A stretch of DNA of 64,000 bases from Pseudomonas weihenstephanensis. GTDB lineage: Bacteria > Pseudomonadota > Gammaproteobacteria > Pseudomonadales > Pseudomonadaceae. The DNA lies in the NCBI RefSeq assembly GCF_001043055.1, contig NZ_JYLF01000002.1, positions 681,913-745,912 of the forward strand. Reading direction: 5' to 3'. Both the position numbers and the translations under genes were made by a program. The notes beneath the pieces were generated by a model. That model saw only the letters and a list, made by a program, of their open reading frames with translations. It searched no databases and had not been told where the DNA came from. Below are positions 26,864 through 36,556 of the stretch, one piece after another (positions within the stretch are counted from its first letter, which is position 1; each line of letters opens with the position of its first letter).

Positions 26864-28480
26864 ATGACGATTTCTCGACGAGGGTTCATCGCGGGTTTAG
26901 CGATCACCGGCGCAGTGGCGCCAGCAGCGTTCTATGGGCATCGCGAGTTGACGCGGGTGGATGACCCGATCACGCCCGGCGAGGCGACGGTCGACCTGGC
27001 GGACACCGCCGGGCAGCAACTGGCGGATCAACTGCGGGGTGTGTGGACAATCCGTTTCGATGGCCGCGACGCAGGGCTTGAAGGCTTGCCTGCGGATGAC
27101 CTGCAAGTGTGGCTGGATATTGCACCGCGTGGCCGTGGGGTGCGTGGCTTTCTGGACACCGCGCAGGTCTTGCACAGCGCGCAGACGCCGCGTTACCGCA
27201 TCTTGGGTGATCTGGTCGAACCCGACGCCAAGCGGATGCATTGGCGTCTTACGCGCAGTGACGCGCCTCAGGGCCAGCCGGATTACGAATTCAGTTTCAG
27301 TCTTGATGAAGTGTGGGGCCTGTATGGCAACGCGGGCAGTGGCACGTTGAGTGGTCGGGTGCAGCGCCTGGATCGTGCGCTGGCATGGCCCGAGCTGGAT
27401 AACCGTTTTGTCGCCGTCAAGCATACGTTTCCCGAAGCGCGTGAGCGCACTGGCCTGAATCCTGCGTTGTTGGCCTGGCTGGTGTCGCCCGAGCACCGCC
27501 TGTTTCACCAGCTCTGGCATGCTTCGCGCGATACCTGGCATGAACTGACGGAGGACAAGCGCAATGCCCTGCGCGGTATCGGCTGGCAACCCGGTCAGCG
27601 TGACAAGGAGCGGGACGCCCGGGGGCCGCGTAAAGACCGCAATGGTTCGGGGGTGGACTTCTTTTTTATGCACCGGCACATGCTGCGCACGGCGCGTTCC
27701 ATGCAAGACCTGCCTTCGTGGCTGGCCTTTCCGTTGCCGCAACCAGAGCTTGTACGCGACCGGGCGGGTTTCGCCCGTTATTTTGATAACCATGACGGCA
27801 GTGCCTTGCCGCCGACCTGGCTGGCGGAAGGTGACGCGGTCTATACCCAATGGCTGAGTGATATCAAACAGCCCGAAACCTTTCACAGCAACTTCGAGGT
27901 GTGGGAATCGCGCTATCGCGACCCGCGTTACCTGTCGACATTGACCCTGGGCCAGTTTGGGTCAGAGGTGGAGTTGGGTTTGCACGACTGGCTGCACATG
28001 CGCTGGGCCTCGGTGCCACGCGATCCATCCAATGGCGCCCCGGTGCCTTTTGCGCGAGATCCGGCCGATTTCTCGGCGCGTTGGTATGTGCCTGAAAATG
28101 ACTTTCTTGGCGACCCGTTTTCGTCGCATGTGAACCCGGTGTTCTGGAGTTTCCACGGCTGGATCGATGACCGCCTTGAAGACTGGTTTGCTGCTCACCA
28201 GCGCTTTCATCCCGGCGAGTTGACGCGTCAGGAGGTCAACGGCGTGCCCTGGTTTGCACCGGGGCGCTGGGTGGAAGTGGAGGATCCCTGGCTTGGACCG
28301 ATAACGCATGGGTGCAGCACGACGCCGGGGCTGGCGATGGGCAAAACGGTTGAAATGGACCCCGAAACCATGAAGCTGGCATTGCGTATTACCTTTGGCG
28401 ATGAAAAGACCCTTGGCAATTTGTTGCGCAAAGTCCCGCGACGTCCTTGGTATGCGCGGCATTTGTCGGTCAAGGCGTAA
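26864..28480 (+). CDS. pvdP: Pyoverdine maturation tyrosinase PvdP
   Basis: A 538-residue periplasmic copper tyrosinase that oxidises ferribactin to close the pyoverdine chromophore. The N-terminus MTISRRGFIAGLAITGAVAP is a twin-arginine signal. After a beta-rich domain (about 45-190), the tyrosinase part has the copper-binding His clusters HRLFHQLWHASRDTWHE, FFFMHRHML, GLHDWLHMRW and HVNPVFWSFHGWIDDRLEDW. Length is close to the P. aeruginosa protein (about 540). An IS box precedes it. Tat export fits folding with copper in the cytoplasm. Confidence 0.92.
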   Translation: MTISRRGFIAGLAITGAVAPAAFYGHRELTRVDDPITPGEATVDLADTAGQQLADQLRGVWTIRFDGRDAGLEGLPADDLQVWLDIAPRGRGVRGFLDTAQVLHSAQTPRYRILGDLVEPDAKRMHWRLTRSDAPQGQPDYEFSFSLDEVWGLYGNAGSGTLSGRVQRLDRALAWPELDNRFVAVKHTFPEARERTGLNPALLAWLVSPEHRLFHQLWHASRDTWHELTEDKRNALRGIGWQPGQRDKERDARGPRKDRNGSGVDFFFMHRHMLRTARSMQDLPSWLAFPLPQPELVRDRAGFARYFDNHDGSALPPTWLAEGDAVYTQWLSDIKQPETFHSNFEVWESRYRDPRYLSTLTLGQFGSEVELGLHDWLHMRWASVPRDPSNGAPVPFARDPADFSARWYVPENDFLGDPFSSHVNPVFWSFHGWIDDRLEDWFAAHQRFHPGELTRQEVNGVPWFAPGRWVEVEDPWLGPITHGCSTTPGLAMGKTVEMDPETMKLALRITFGDEKTLGNLLRKVPRRPWYARHLSVKA

Positions 28481-28570
28481 GCGGTCTGACGGGGCCTATG
28501 TGTTGTTGGCGCGGCCTACCTGAGTGCGTGTCGATGTGGGCGGCGTGCGCTGAACGTCAGCAGAGAAAAA

Positions 28571-29509
28571 CTACAGGCACTCAGGGTTAAACAAAGAGAC
28601 CCCTATGTCGTTACATGGACGTTGGCCGATCAAATAAAAGTCGCCCTTGTAAACGCTCAGGCAGGGTGGCGAGAGATAAGCACCTATTGTCTTGCTGTAA
28701 TACGGCGAAGTGCCTGCACTGTGTACCGCCTCAGTGACATAGCGCTTACTGACGTGCTTTTGCAAACCGTAAATAAGCAAACCGTTCCACACATTAAGCG
28801 CAGGAGAGCCAAAGGTGCCGGGTAACGAAGATTTGTAAGTTCTTTGCCACGTATTGTCACTGAATTCAAATATGTGCAATAAACCGTCCAGTCCTTCGAT
28901 CGCGGCAGTGGGCTTGTCATTAAAGAGGCACAGAGCAGGACTTCCTGTTATTCGGAGGGTGGGACTCTGGATATTCTTTCCCCATGTGAAGTTTTCAAAG
29001 ACTTTTTGAAAAAACTGCCCCTCTACTGTCCCTTGCAGTGCCAAATACAATGCTTGTTCATGGCTGACAACCGCGGGGGCATCGGCGGTTAAAAGATGGG
29101 GCACCAAAATAGTGGGTGACCATTGCACGCCGGAATAGGCGAGGTAACGTATGCGCTGATCAGTGCCGGTGTAAAAACAGAACAAGTGATTGTCATAGAC
29201 CGTCACTGCGGGTCGAAAGCGGCCAACCGCAGCGACGGTCAACTCATGCCTACTCTCTACCACGAGTTTGCTGTGCGCATTCTTGATCATCACCAAGTAA
29301 CCCAGGCTTAAGACGTCGGGTTGTTTCTCTTTGATAAAGAAGACGTACAGTTTGTCGTGGAACTCAACCGTTGCAACGCCACTGGCAATCTGGGTGCCTT
29401 CAATTGGAAGAATCAGTTCCCAGGGCTCGCAGGGTATGTCCTCAACGGAAGTGCCTGTCTGCTTGTCATGAGGGACCGTTTGACCGGTGTGATGCGTTTG
29501 AGTGCTCAT
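28571..29509 (-). CDS. Unknown protein with six beta-propeller-like repeats
   Basis: A 312-residue protein without a signal peptide. I see about six repeats of 45-50 residues with a pattern of (S)PAL-x-V/L-(F/Y/W)-x-(N/D/G)-x-LY, for instance RPAVTVYDNHLFCFYTG, APAVVSHEQALYLALQG, SPALCLFNDKPTAAIEG, SPALNVWNGLLIYGLQ and PPCLSVYKGDFYLIGQ. This suggests a six-bladed propeller, as in some lectins and toxin-associated proteins, but no named family is recognised. The DNA is visibly richer in A+T than neighbours, which hints at acquisition. It lies between pvdP and opmQ, in the opmQ orientation but 161 bp beyond its stop, and no IS box was found. Confidence 0.7.
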   Translation of the reverse strand: MSTQTHHTGQTVPHDKQTGTSVEDIPCEPWELILPIEGTQIASGVATVEFHDKLYVFFIKEKQPDVLSLGYLVMIKNAHSKLVVESRHELTVAAVGRFRPAVTVYDNHLFCFYTGTDQRIRYLAYSGVQWSPTILVPHLLTADAPAVVSHEQALYLALQGTVEGQFFQKVFENFTWGKNIQSPTLRITGSPALCLFNDKPTAAIEGLDGLLHIFEFSDNTWQRTYKSSLPGTFGSPALNVWNGLLIYGLQKHVSKRYVTEAVHSAGTSPYYSKTIGAYLSPPCLSVYKGDFYLIGQRPCNDIGVSLFNPECL

Positions 29510-29670
29510 TTAAATCTCCATGCTGCATATTTTTAGGCGGGCGGTGTGTTGAGATGGAGTAAAAATACAACGCTGCATACGCAATGAAGATGTACATATC
29601 TATAAGGGTTCTGAAAGTAAGCATCGTCGGTCTGTATTCAATCGCGCCAACGGAAACGGGGGGTGTTAAA

Positions 29671-31080
29671 TCACATCGCTTGCCAACCGCCGCCTAGCGC
29701 TTTGTACAGTGCGATGCTGGCCTGCAACCGGGCCATGCGCAGTTGCACCTGTTGGTCCTGGGCCTGATACAGCGTGTTTTGTGTTTGCAGAACGGTCAGC
29801 AGCATTTCAGCCCCTGCCTTGTAGCGATTTTCGGCAATGTCGAAGGCTTGCTGTGCCTGTTTCAGCTCTTCGTCTTGCCACTGACGCTGCTGGTCCAGAC
29901 CGTTGGCGCTGTTGAGGGCTTTTTCAACGTCGGCGAAGGCGTTGATGATGCTTGCCCGGTAGGTTTGCAGCAGCTCCTGTTGGCGAGCACTGGCTTTGTC
30001 GCGCTCGGCACTCAGGCGCCCGTTGTTGAAGAGGGGGGCGGTCAGCCCTGCCGTCAGGTTGTAAAACGGGCTGCGCAGCACATCGCTCAAACGGTCGGCA
30101 CCCGAGCCGAGGCTGGCTCCCAGTGTCAAGCTCGGCAACATGGCGGCGCGGGCCACAATGACATCCGCGTGGGCGGCCGCCAGTTTGGCTTCGGCGCTGG
30201 CGATGTCCGGGCGCCGGGTTAGCAGTTCACTGGGTACCCCGCTGCCGATGCTCGGCCAGTGCAGTTGGGCGAACGCGGTGTCGCCGAGAGTGAGTTGTTG
30301 CACAGGCTTACCCATTAGCACCGCGAGGGTGATGCGGGCCTCTTGCGCCTGTTGCTCAATGAGCGGCAGTTGGCGTTGCTGGCGGGCGACCAGGCTTTTT
30401 TGCTGGGCCAGCTCCAGCGCTGTCGCGGAGCCAGCGTCATAGCGCGTTTGCACCACGCCAAGCACACGTTGTGCATTGCTCAGGTTAAATCGGGCAATGC
30501 GCGACTGCTCGTCGAGCGCCAGGGTTTGCACGTAACTGTTGGCAACGCCGCTGAGCAAGGTCAGCTCAACCGTCGCGCGATCAAATTCGGAGGCTTGGAG
30601 TGCCTGTAGCGCGCTGTCACGCGCAGCCGCTTTGCCTCCCCAAAAATCGACTTCATAGCTGGCAGTCAAGCGGGCGTCAAAGTAATCGACGGCCTTTTTG
30701 TTGTCCGTGGCGTCCAGTTGGCTGTAGCCCTTGCCGCGTAACAGTTTTTCGCGATTGCCGCTGCCGCCCAGTTTTATTTCGGGCAGCAAGGGGGCCCCGG
30801 CGATCACGGCGCTGGCTTGAGCTTGTCGTACCCGTGCGACGGCGCCCGCCAGGTCATAACTGCCCACCTGAGCCTGGGCAATCAGGCGATCCAGTTCGGG
30901 GCTGCCAAATTGTTGCCACCACTGTTGCTGGGTCAGCGGGTTGGCGAGCGTGTGGGCTGACTGCCAGGTGGCGGGTAAAAGGACGTCGTGATCGTCGTGG
31001 GGGGTATTTTGGCTGCAAGCACCCAGCAACAGGCAGGCGGACAACAGGCTCAAAGACGGCTTCATCAATCGTTTATTCAC
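29671..31080 (-). CDS. opmQ: Outer-membrane efflux protein OpmQ
   Basis: A 469-residue TolC/OprM-type lipoprotein channel. The lipobox is LLGACSQ (Cys22), and two repeats of the outer-membrane efflux domain follow, with [48 protein letters not shown] and the closing [10 protein letters not shown]. With PvdR and PvdT it secretes and recycles pyoverdine from the periplasm. It overlaps the pvdT stop by eight bases and is the last gene of the pvdR-pvdT-opmQ operon. Confidence 0.92.
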   Translation of the reverse strand: MNKRLMKPSLSLLSACLLLGACSQNTPHDDHDVLLPATWQSAHTLANPLTQQQWWQQFGSPELDRLIAQAQVGSYDLAGAVARVRQAQASAVIAGAPLLPEIKLGGSGNREKLLRGKGYSQLDATDNKKAVDYFDARLTASYEVDFWGGKAAARDSALQALQASEFDRATVELTLLSGVANSYVQTLALDEQSRIARFNLSNAQRVLGVVQTRYDAGSATALELAQQKSLVARQQRQLPLIEQQAQEARITLAVLMGKPVQQLTLGDTAFAQLHWPSIGSGVPSELLTRRPDIASAEAKLAAAHADVIVARAAMLPSLTLGASLGSGADRLSDVLRSPFYNLTAGLTAPLFNNGRLSAERDKASARQQELLQTYRASIINAFADVEKALNSANGLDQQRQWQDEELKQAQQAFDIAENRYKAGAEMLLTVLQTQNTLYQAQDQQVQLRMARLQASIALYKALGGGWQAM

Positions 31081-33040
31081 TGGTAAGGGCCGTGACCGGG
31101 TCGAGCCGGGCAGCTTTGCGGGCCGGCATAAAGCCGAAAATGACGCCAGTCACCAGTGCGCAACCGAAGGCGCCCAGGACGGCTACCAACGAAAACGCCA
31201 CGGCAACGTCGCACAGGTAAAGTACGGCTCCCACGATGAATGCCAGGCCGATGCCCGCTGCACCGCCCACGACCGATAGCATCAGGGCTTCAGTGAGGAA
31301 TTGACGCAGAATGTCGCGCTGGCGCGCGCCAGTGGCCATGCGAATACCGATTTCACGCGTACGTTCGCGTACCGTCATGAGCATGATGTTCATCACCCCG
31401 ATACCGCCCACCAACAATGAGATGGCGGCAATTGAGCCGAGCATCAGCGAGAGGGTGTTGCGGGTTTTGGCTTCGGCCTGGATCATCGCGGCGTTGTTGG
31501 TGATTTCGAAATCGCGTGTGCCGTGGTGCAGTTTGAGCATCAGTTGCTCAATGGCTTTTTCGGTTTGATTCACCTTGCTGGCATCGGCCGCGGCAATCAC
31601 CACGTATTCCGGGTTATGGGTGCCAAACAGGCGCACGCTCGCCGAGGAGTAGGGCACCACGATGCGCGTGTCACTGTCGGAGTCGCCGGAGCTGGCGCCT
31701 TTCTCGGCCAGCACGCCGACTACGCGAAAGGGCACGTTCTCCAGCAGGATGTATTGGCCAATCGGGTTGGGTACGTTTTTGAGCACTTTCTCGCGCACTT
31801 TTTTACCGATCACCGCGACAGCGGCGGCAGCGTCTTCATCGGCCTGGGAGAAGAAACTGCCTTGCACCACGGGCCAGTTGAAGATCGCCGAGAAGTCGAT
31901 GCCGTTACCGCCGGTGTACAGGGTGTGGTCTTCGTTGCCGAAGCGCACGCCGATCTCGGCGCCATTGATCGGCATGATCATTTTCACTTGCGGCAGGGTC
32001 GACAGCGCCGCCACGTCGCTGAGGGTGACAATGCCCAGCGGTGCTCTGGGGCGGGGCGACATGCCGCTGAGGTAAATGATGTTGGAGCCAAAGGCGCCCA
32101 TTTCGGCCATCACCTGGCGTTTGCTGCCTTCGCCCACGGCCAGCATCACCACCACCGAGGCCACGCCAATGACAATACCGAGCAAGGTCAGGGCGGTGCG
32201 AAAGCGATTGATCCACATCACCCGCCAGGCCGCGTGCACGGCGTCTACCAGCTCGCCTTTCCAGGCGCCCCTGGCCTCGCTGCCTTCGCTCAGGCGTTGG
32301 CGCAAATCGATGGCCTGTAACGCTTTGGGGTTGTCGCTGGATGCTGGTGCGTCGCTGGCAGTGTCACTGATGACCTCGCCGTCGCGCACTTCGATGATGC
32401 GCTTGGCCCGTGCCGCCACTTCGCGATCGTGGGTAATCAGGATCACCACATGGCCCTGGCTGGCCAGTTCATCGAGCAGCGTCATGACTTCGGCGCCGCT
32501 GTGGCTGTCCAGGGCGCCGGTGGGTTCGTCGGCCAGGATGATGTGCCCGCCGTTCATCAAGGCGCGCGCAATGGACACGCGTTGTTGTTGGCCGCCAGAC
32601 AGTTGGTGCGGGCGATTGGCCGTGCGCTCGGCCAGGCCCAGTCGGTCGAGCAGGGTGGCCGCGCGCGCGTGCCGCTCGGCGGCGGGCATACCGGCATAAA
32701 TGGCCGGCATTTCGACGTTTTCCTGGGCTGAGGCCGACGGGATCAGGTGGTAGCCCTGAAACACAAAACCAAAGGCTTCGCGGCGCAGCCAGGCCAGTTC
32801 GTCGCAGTCCAGCCGGGCCACGTCTTCACCGGCAAACAGATAGCGTCCGGACGTGGGTCGGTCGAGGCAGCCGAGGATGTTCATCAGCGTCGATTTGCCC
32901 GAACCCGAGGCGCCGACGATGGCCACGAACTCGCCCGCGTGAATCGACAGGCTGACACCTTTGAGTACGTGGACTTCGGGGGTGTCGATGCCGCCGTAGA
33001 CCTTGCGGATGTCGTGCAGGTCAATCAGGGGAGTGGCCAT
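31073..33040 (-). CDS. pvdT: Pyoverdine export ABC transporter PvdT (MacB type)
   Basis: A 655-residue MacB-type ABC protein. The N-terminal ATPase (about 1-230) has Walker [10 protein letters not shown], signature LSGGQQQR, Walker [12 protein letters not shown] and the switch His in [10 protein letters not shown] membrane span near 280, a large periplasmic domain and three C-terminal FtsX spans follow. It starts one base after the pvdR stop. Function is export of mature or recycled pyoverdine with PvdR and OpmQ. Confidence 0.94.
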   Translation of the reverse strand: MATPLIDLHDIRKVYGGIDTPEVHVLKGVSLSIHAGEFVAIVGASGSGKSTLMNILGCLDRPTSGRYLFAGEDVARLDCDELAWLRREAFGFVFQGYHLIPSASAQENVEMPAIYAGMPAAERHARAATLLDRLGLAERTANRPHQLSGGQQQRVSIARALMNGGHIILADEPTGALDSHSGAEVMTLLDELASQGHVVILITHDREVAARAKRIIEVRDGEVISDTASDAPASSDNPKALQAIDLRQRLSEGSEARGAWKGELVDAVHAAWRVMWINRFRTALTLLGIVIGVASVVVMLAVGEGSKRQVMAEMGAFGSNIIYLSGMSPRPRAPLGIVTLSDVAALSTLPQVKMIMPINGAEIGVRFGNEDHTLYTGGNGIDFSAIFNWPVVQGSFFSQADEDAAAAVAVIGKKVREKVLKNVPNPIGQYILLENVPFRVVGVLAEKGASSGDSDSDTRIVVPYSSASVRLFGTHNPEYVVIAAADASKVNQTEKAIEQLMLKLHHGTRDFEITNNAAMIQAEAKTRNTLSLMLGSIAAISLLVGGIGVMNIMLMTVRERTREIGIRMATGARQRDILRQFLTEALMLSVVGGAAGIGLAFIVGAVLYLCDVAVAFSLVAVLGAFGCALVTGVIFGFMPARKAARLDPVTALTSE

Positions 33041-34213
33041 TTAGCCTCCGTTGCCGGTGGCTGGGCCGATCAGCAGGTGATCACCTTCGTTCAGCCCTTC
33101 GAGGATTTGCACGCGCAGGCGATCACTGATACCGGTGCGAATGTCGCGGGGTTCGACTTTGCCGTTTTTGGCGACAATGTGCGCCGTCTGACGATCGCTG
33201 TCGGTACTGCCTTGCAGGGCCACAATAGGTGCCAGCAGTACGTCTTTGGCCTGATCGGCCACGAAGAAGACCTGGGTGGTCATCTCGGGCATCAGCGCCT
33301 GATCGGTGTTGTCGACGTCTAGCAATACGGTGTACAGCACCACGCGCGCGCTGCCGCTCTTGCCTGAGCTGGCGGGGCTGCCGCCGCCCTGGCTGGCCTC
33401 GTTTAGCGGCTTGGGGGGCACCGGCAGAATTTGCCGCACGGTGCTGTTCCAGCGCCGGTTGCCACCACTCAAGGTGGTGAAGTAAGCCTGCATGCCGGGT
33501 TTGACGTGGCCGATGTCGGCTTCCGAGACCTCGGCCCAGACTGTCATCGGAGACAGTTTGGCAATGCGCAAAATCAACGGTGTTTGTTGTTGCGCGTTGA
33601 GGGTTTGGCCTTCGCGAGCGTCAATCGCCACCACGGTGCCGGCCATCGGCGCAAAAATGCGCGTGTAACCCAGCTCCGCTTCATCGCTGCGCAAGCTGGC
33701 CTGTGCCTGGCGAATCTGGGCCTGGAACATCTGGGTGCGGGCCTGAGTGGTGCGGACCTCGGCCTGTGCGCTTTGCACGTCTTCCTCGCGGGTGGCGCCG
33801 CCTTGGACCAGATGTTGCTGGCGCCGGTATTTCTGTTCGGCCAGGTCGTGCAGGGCGCGCTGTTCTTGCAGTTGGGCCTTGAGGTTTTCAATGGCGAACC
33901 GGCTGGCATCGAGCTTGGCCGTCTGCGTGGAGGGGTCTATCTCGACCAGCAATTGGCCTTCTTTGACCTCGTTACCGACCTCGACATGGATCTTGTGAAT
34001 TTGCCCCGAAGCCTGTGCTCCCACATCGACATATTGGCGCGGTTGTAATGTGCCGAGGGCCGTGACGCTGTTTTCGATGTCGCCACGTGTGACGGGGACG
34101 GTGTCATACGCGTCCCGACTGGGCGTGAGAAAAGGCCACGCAACGAGCGCGGCAACCAGCAGTAACGAGAGAGTAATCAGCAGTGCGCGGAGGGTCTGTC
34201 GGGGGCGTTTCAT
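33041..34213 (-). CDS. pvdR: Periplasmic adaptor PvdR
   Basis: A 390-residue HlyD/MacA-type membrane fusion protein. It has an N-terminal signal anchor (TLRALLITLSLLLVAALVAWPFL), a barrel-sandwich half YVDVGAQASGQIHKIHVEVGNEVKEGQLLVEIDP, a long coiled-coil hairpin (about 100-180), the second lipoyl half YTRIFAPMAGTVVAIDAREGQTLNA, and a C-terminal beta barrel. It is the first gene of the pvdR-pvdT-opmQ operon; an IS box lies 108 bp upstream. Confidence 0.93.
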   Translation of the reverse strand: MKRPRQTLRALLITLSLLLVAALVAWPFLTPSRDAYDTVPVTRGDIENSVTALGTLQPRQYVDVGAQASGQIHKIHVEVGNEVKEGQLLVEIDPSTQTAKLDASRFAIENLKAQLQEQRALHDLAEQKYRRQQHLVQGGATREEDVQSAQAEVRTTQARTQMFQAQIRQAQASLRSDEAELGYTRIFAPMAGTVVAIDAREGQTLNAQQQTPLILRIAKLSPMTVWAEVSEADIGHVKPGMQAYFTTLSGGNRRWNSTVRQILPVPPKPLNEASQGGGSPASSGKSGSARVVLYTVLLDVDNTDQALMPEMTTQVFFVADQAKDVLLAPIVALQGSTDSDRQTAHIVAKNGKVEPRDIRTGISDRLRVQILEGLNEGDHLLIGPATGNGG

Positions 34214-34320
34214 GCAGGGTTCCGGCCAATGAGATTCGGCCCGTCGTCATGTCATTGAGCCGAAATGCCCAACAGCTAACGCTGTCGGCGAGGCGACAGA
34301 CACGGGGAGCTGTTGAGTAA

Positions 34321-34344
34321 ACGAACGCTCAGGCGCGCAATTTA
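34321..34344 (-). promoter_or_regulatory. PvdS-type IS box upstream of pvdR
   Basis: On the minus strand TAAAT (34344-34340), 16 bases, CGT (34323-34321). A full match to the PvdS promoter element, 108 bp before the pvdR ATG. Confidence 0.75.
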
Positions 34345-34412
34345 AGGCTGTGCAGGGCGGGCTGTTACTGAATATTTCCTGAGAGTTTGAACGGTCGGGC
34401 TTTAAATCTATA

Positions 34413-34427
34413 TGAGAATTACTATAA
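34413..34427. promoter_or_regulatory. Candidate Fur box upstream of fpvI
   Basis: TGAGAAT-T-ACTATAA matches the 7-1-7 Fur motif TGATAAT-N-ATTATCA at 11 of 14 positions. It sits about 100 bp before fpvI in an A+T-rich stretch. Fur control of fpvI is known in pseudomonads. Confidence 0.6.
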
Positions 34428-34523
34428 ATTACGTCTGCAAAAGTGCCATCATCATGCCGCTATGTCATACGGCCATGTTCTGCGCTCATGGAAAGTTACC
34501 GCGCCCCGCTGCGGTCAGGAGTC

Positions 34524-35006
34524 ATGTTGGAAAACTACTATCGTGAATTGGTGAGCTTTTTGAGTGCCCGCATGGGCAATGCTCAGGCCGCTGAAGATGT
34601 GGTGCATGACGCGTATGTGCGGGTGCTGGAACGTTCCAGTGATGAGCCGATTGAGCAGCCGCGGGCGTTCTTGTACCGCACGGCGCTCAATCTGGTGATC
34701 GACGGTCATCGGCGCAATACCTTGCGTCAGGTTGAACCGTTGGAGGTGCTGGACACCGATGAGCGTTTTTTCTGCCCCTCTCCTCAAGCCACCATGGACC
34801 ACGGTCAGCGCCTGGAGATGGTGCAGCGTGCGTTGAGCGAGTTACCTGAAGCCTGCCGTGACAGTTTTTTGTTGCGCAAGCTTGAGGGCCTGTCTCACCC
34901 CGAGATTGCCGAACGCCTCGGTGTGTCACGCAGTGTGGTGGAGAAGCACATCGTGAATGCCATGAAGCATTGCCGGTTTCGTATTCGGCAGTGGGATAAC
35001 GCCTAA
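34524..35006 (+). CDS. fpvI: ECF sigma factor, FpvI-like
   Basis: A 160-residue iron-starvation ECF sigma factor. Region 2 has NAQAAEDVVHDAYVRVLERS and PRAFLYRTALNLVIDGHRR. Region 4 has LPEACRDSFLLRKLEGLSHPEIAERLGVSRSVVEKHIVNAMKHCR. FpvI directs fpvA transcription. ATG at 34524 (MLENYYREL) fits family length; AGGAG is only two bases away, so an ATG at 34488 stays possible. It is not PvdS: the region 4 and size differ. Its position between pvdR and pvdA supports FpvI. No fpvA follows. Confidence 0.78.
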   Translation: MLENYYRELVSFLSARMGNAQAAEDVVHDAYVRVLERSSDEPIEQPRAFLYRTALNLVIDGHRRNTLRQVEPLEVLDTDERFFCPSPQATMDHGQRLEMVQRALSELPEACRDSFLLRKLEGLSHPEIAERLGVSRSVVEKHIVNAMKHCRFRIRQWDNA

Positions 35007-35027
35007 ATTTTATTTCTGTAGCCTCGT
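35004..35027 (+). promoter_or_regulatory. PvdS-type IS box upstream of pvdA
   Basis: CCTAAAT-N16-CGT, a full match to the PvdS element. Its TAAAT shares bases with the TAA stop codon of fpvI. The CGT is 96 bp before the pvdA start. Confidence 0.8.
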
Positions 35028-35123
35028 TCCTACTCAACAGACGACCTGCTGTTCTGCCACAGAGCAATCAGGTCATGGGCTTTTTCTTCCCTCTGTTGAG
35101 GGGTAATCCAGAGGACACTGGAA

Positions 35124-36461
35124 ATGACACAGGCAATCGCTTCGGCCGTCGTTCATGATCTGATCGGCATCGGTTTCGGGCCTTCCAATCTGGCCTTGGC
35201 CATCGCCCTGGAAGAGCGCGGACAGGTGCAAGGCCCGCTGGACGTGCTGTTTCTGGACAAACAGGCCGACTACCGTTGGCACGGCAACACGCTGGTGACC
35301 CAGAGCGAACTGCAAATCTCGTTCCTCAAAGACCTGGTGACGTTGCGCAATCCGACCAGCCCGTATTCTTTCGTCAATTACCTCAAGGCGCACGGGCGTC
35401 TGGTGGACTTCATCAACCTGGGTACTTTTTACCCGTGCCGCATGGAGTTCAACGATTACCTGCGCTGGGTGGCGTCGCACTTCGAAGCGCAAAGCCGTTA
35501 CGGCGAAGAAGTGCTGGCCATCGAGCCGGTATTGCATCAGCAACAGGTTGAAGCGCTGCGCGTGATCTCGCGCGATGCTCTGGGCCAACAACACGTGCGC
35601 ACGACCCGCTCGGTGGTGGTGAGTGCAGGCGGCACACCGCGAATCCCAGAGGCCTTCAACGCGCTCAAAGATGACAGCCGGGTATTCCACCACTCGCAGT
35701 ACCTGGAACGTATGGCCAAACAGCCGTGTGTGAACGGTAAGCCAATGCGCATCGCGATCATTGGCGGCGGTCAGAGTGCCGCCGAAGCCTTCATTGACTT
35801 GAATGACAGCTTTCCGTCGGCGCAAGTGGACTTGATCCTGCGCGGCTCGGCGCTCAAACCGGCCGATGACAGTCCCTTCGTCAACGAAGTGTTTTCGCCG
35901 GAGTTCACTGACCTGGTGTACCAGCAAAACACCGCCGAGCGCGAACGGCTGATCAATGAGTACCAGAGCACCAACTATTCAGTGGTCGACATTGACCTGA
36001 TCGAACGTATTTACGGGATTTTCTATCGTCAGAAAGTCTCGGGCATTGCCCGTCACGCGTTCCGCAGCCTGACCAGCATTGAAAACGCAGTGGTTGACGC
36101 GCAGGGCATCAAGCTGGCGCTGCGCAACACCGCCAGCGGTGAGCTTAGCGAGCAGCATTACGATGCGGTGATTCTGGCCACAGGCTATGAGCGCCAGATG
36201 CATCGTCATTTGCTGGCACCTTTGGCCGAGTACTTGGGCGACTTTGAAGTGGGCCGCGATTACCGCATCGCCACCGACGCGCGCTGCAAGGCGGGCATCT
36301 ATATGCAGGGCTTTTGCCAGGCCAGCCACGGCCTGAGCGACACGTTGCTGTCGGTGCTGCCGATCCGTGCCGAGGAAATTTGCGGGTCGCTGTACACCCA
36401 CGATAAACACCGCACCAAGGGCCCCATCAACGCGGAGCAATTGCTGGCCACCGCCGTCTAA
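35124..36461 (+). CDS. pvdA: L-ornithine N5-monooxygenase PvdA
   Basis: A 445-residue FAD- and NADPH-dependent hydroxylase that makes N5-hydroxyornithine for the pyoverdine peptide. The FAD motif is GIGFGPSNLALA (about 14-25), the NADPH motif IIGGGQSAAEAF (about 212-223), and LATGYER forms the substrate/FAD closing motif near 350. Length equals the P. aeruginosa enzyme within two residues. It is expressed from its own IS-box promoter and ends in a strong hairpin at 36522. The peptide synthetases that use its product are not in the window. Confidence 0.95.
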   Translation: MTQAIASAVVHDLIGIGFGPSNLALAIALEERGQVQGPLDVLFLDKQADYRWHGNTLVTQSELQISFLKDLVTLRNPTSPYSFVNYLKAHGRLVDFINLGTFYPCRMEFNDYLRWVASHFEAQSRYGEEVLAIEPVLHQQQVEALRVISRDALGQQHVRTTRSVVVSAGGTPRIPEAFNALKDDSRVFHHSQYLERMAKQPCVNGKPMRIAIIGGGQSAAEAFIDLNDSFPSAQVDLILRGSALKPADDSPFVNEVFSPEFTDLVYQQNTAERERLINEYQSTNYSVVDIDLIERIYGIFYRQKVSGIARHAFRSLTSIENAVVDAQGIKLALRNTASGELSEQHYDAVILATGYERQMHRHLLAPLAEYLGDFEVGRDYRIATDARCKAGIYMQGFCQASHGLSDTLLSVLPIRAEEICGSLYTHDKHRTKGPINAEQLLATAV

Positions 36462-36521
36462 GGCTGAACCTGTCGCGAACCCACAATGGCCGCATGTTTG
36501 CCTGCGACCCACGGCATCCCC

Positions 36522-36556
36522 AAAGCGCTTGCTTGATATTCAGGTAAGCGCTTTTT
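36522..36556 (+). terminator. pvdA terminator
   Basis: A 9-bp perfect stem AAAGCGCTT/AAGCGCTTT with a 15-base loop, ending in a run of five T (36552-36556), 60 bp past the stop. Confidence 0.7.

Noticed and set aside
34403..34434. TAAAT ... CGT upstream of fpvI as another IS box
   Set aside because: The gap is 24 bases instead of 16-17.
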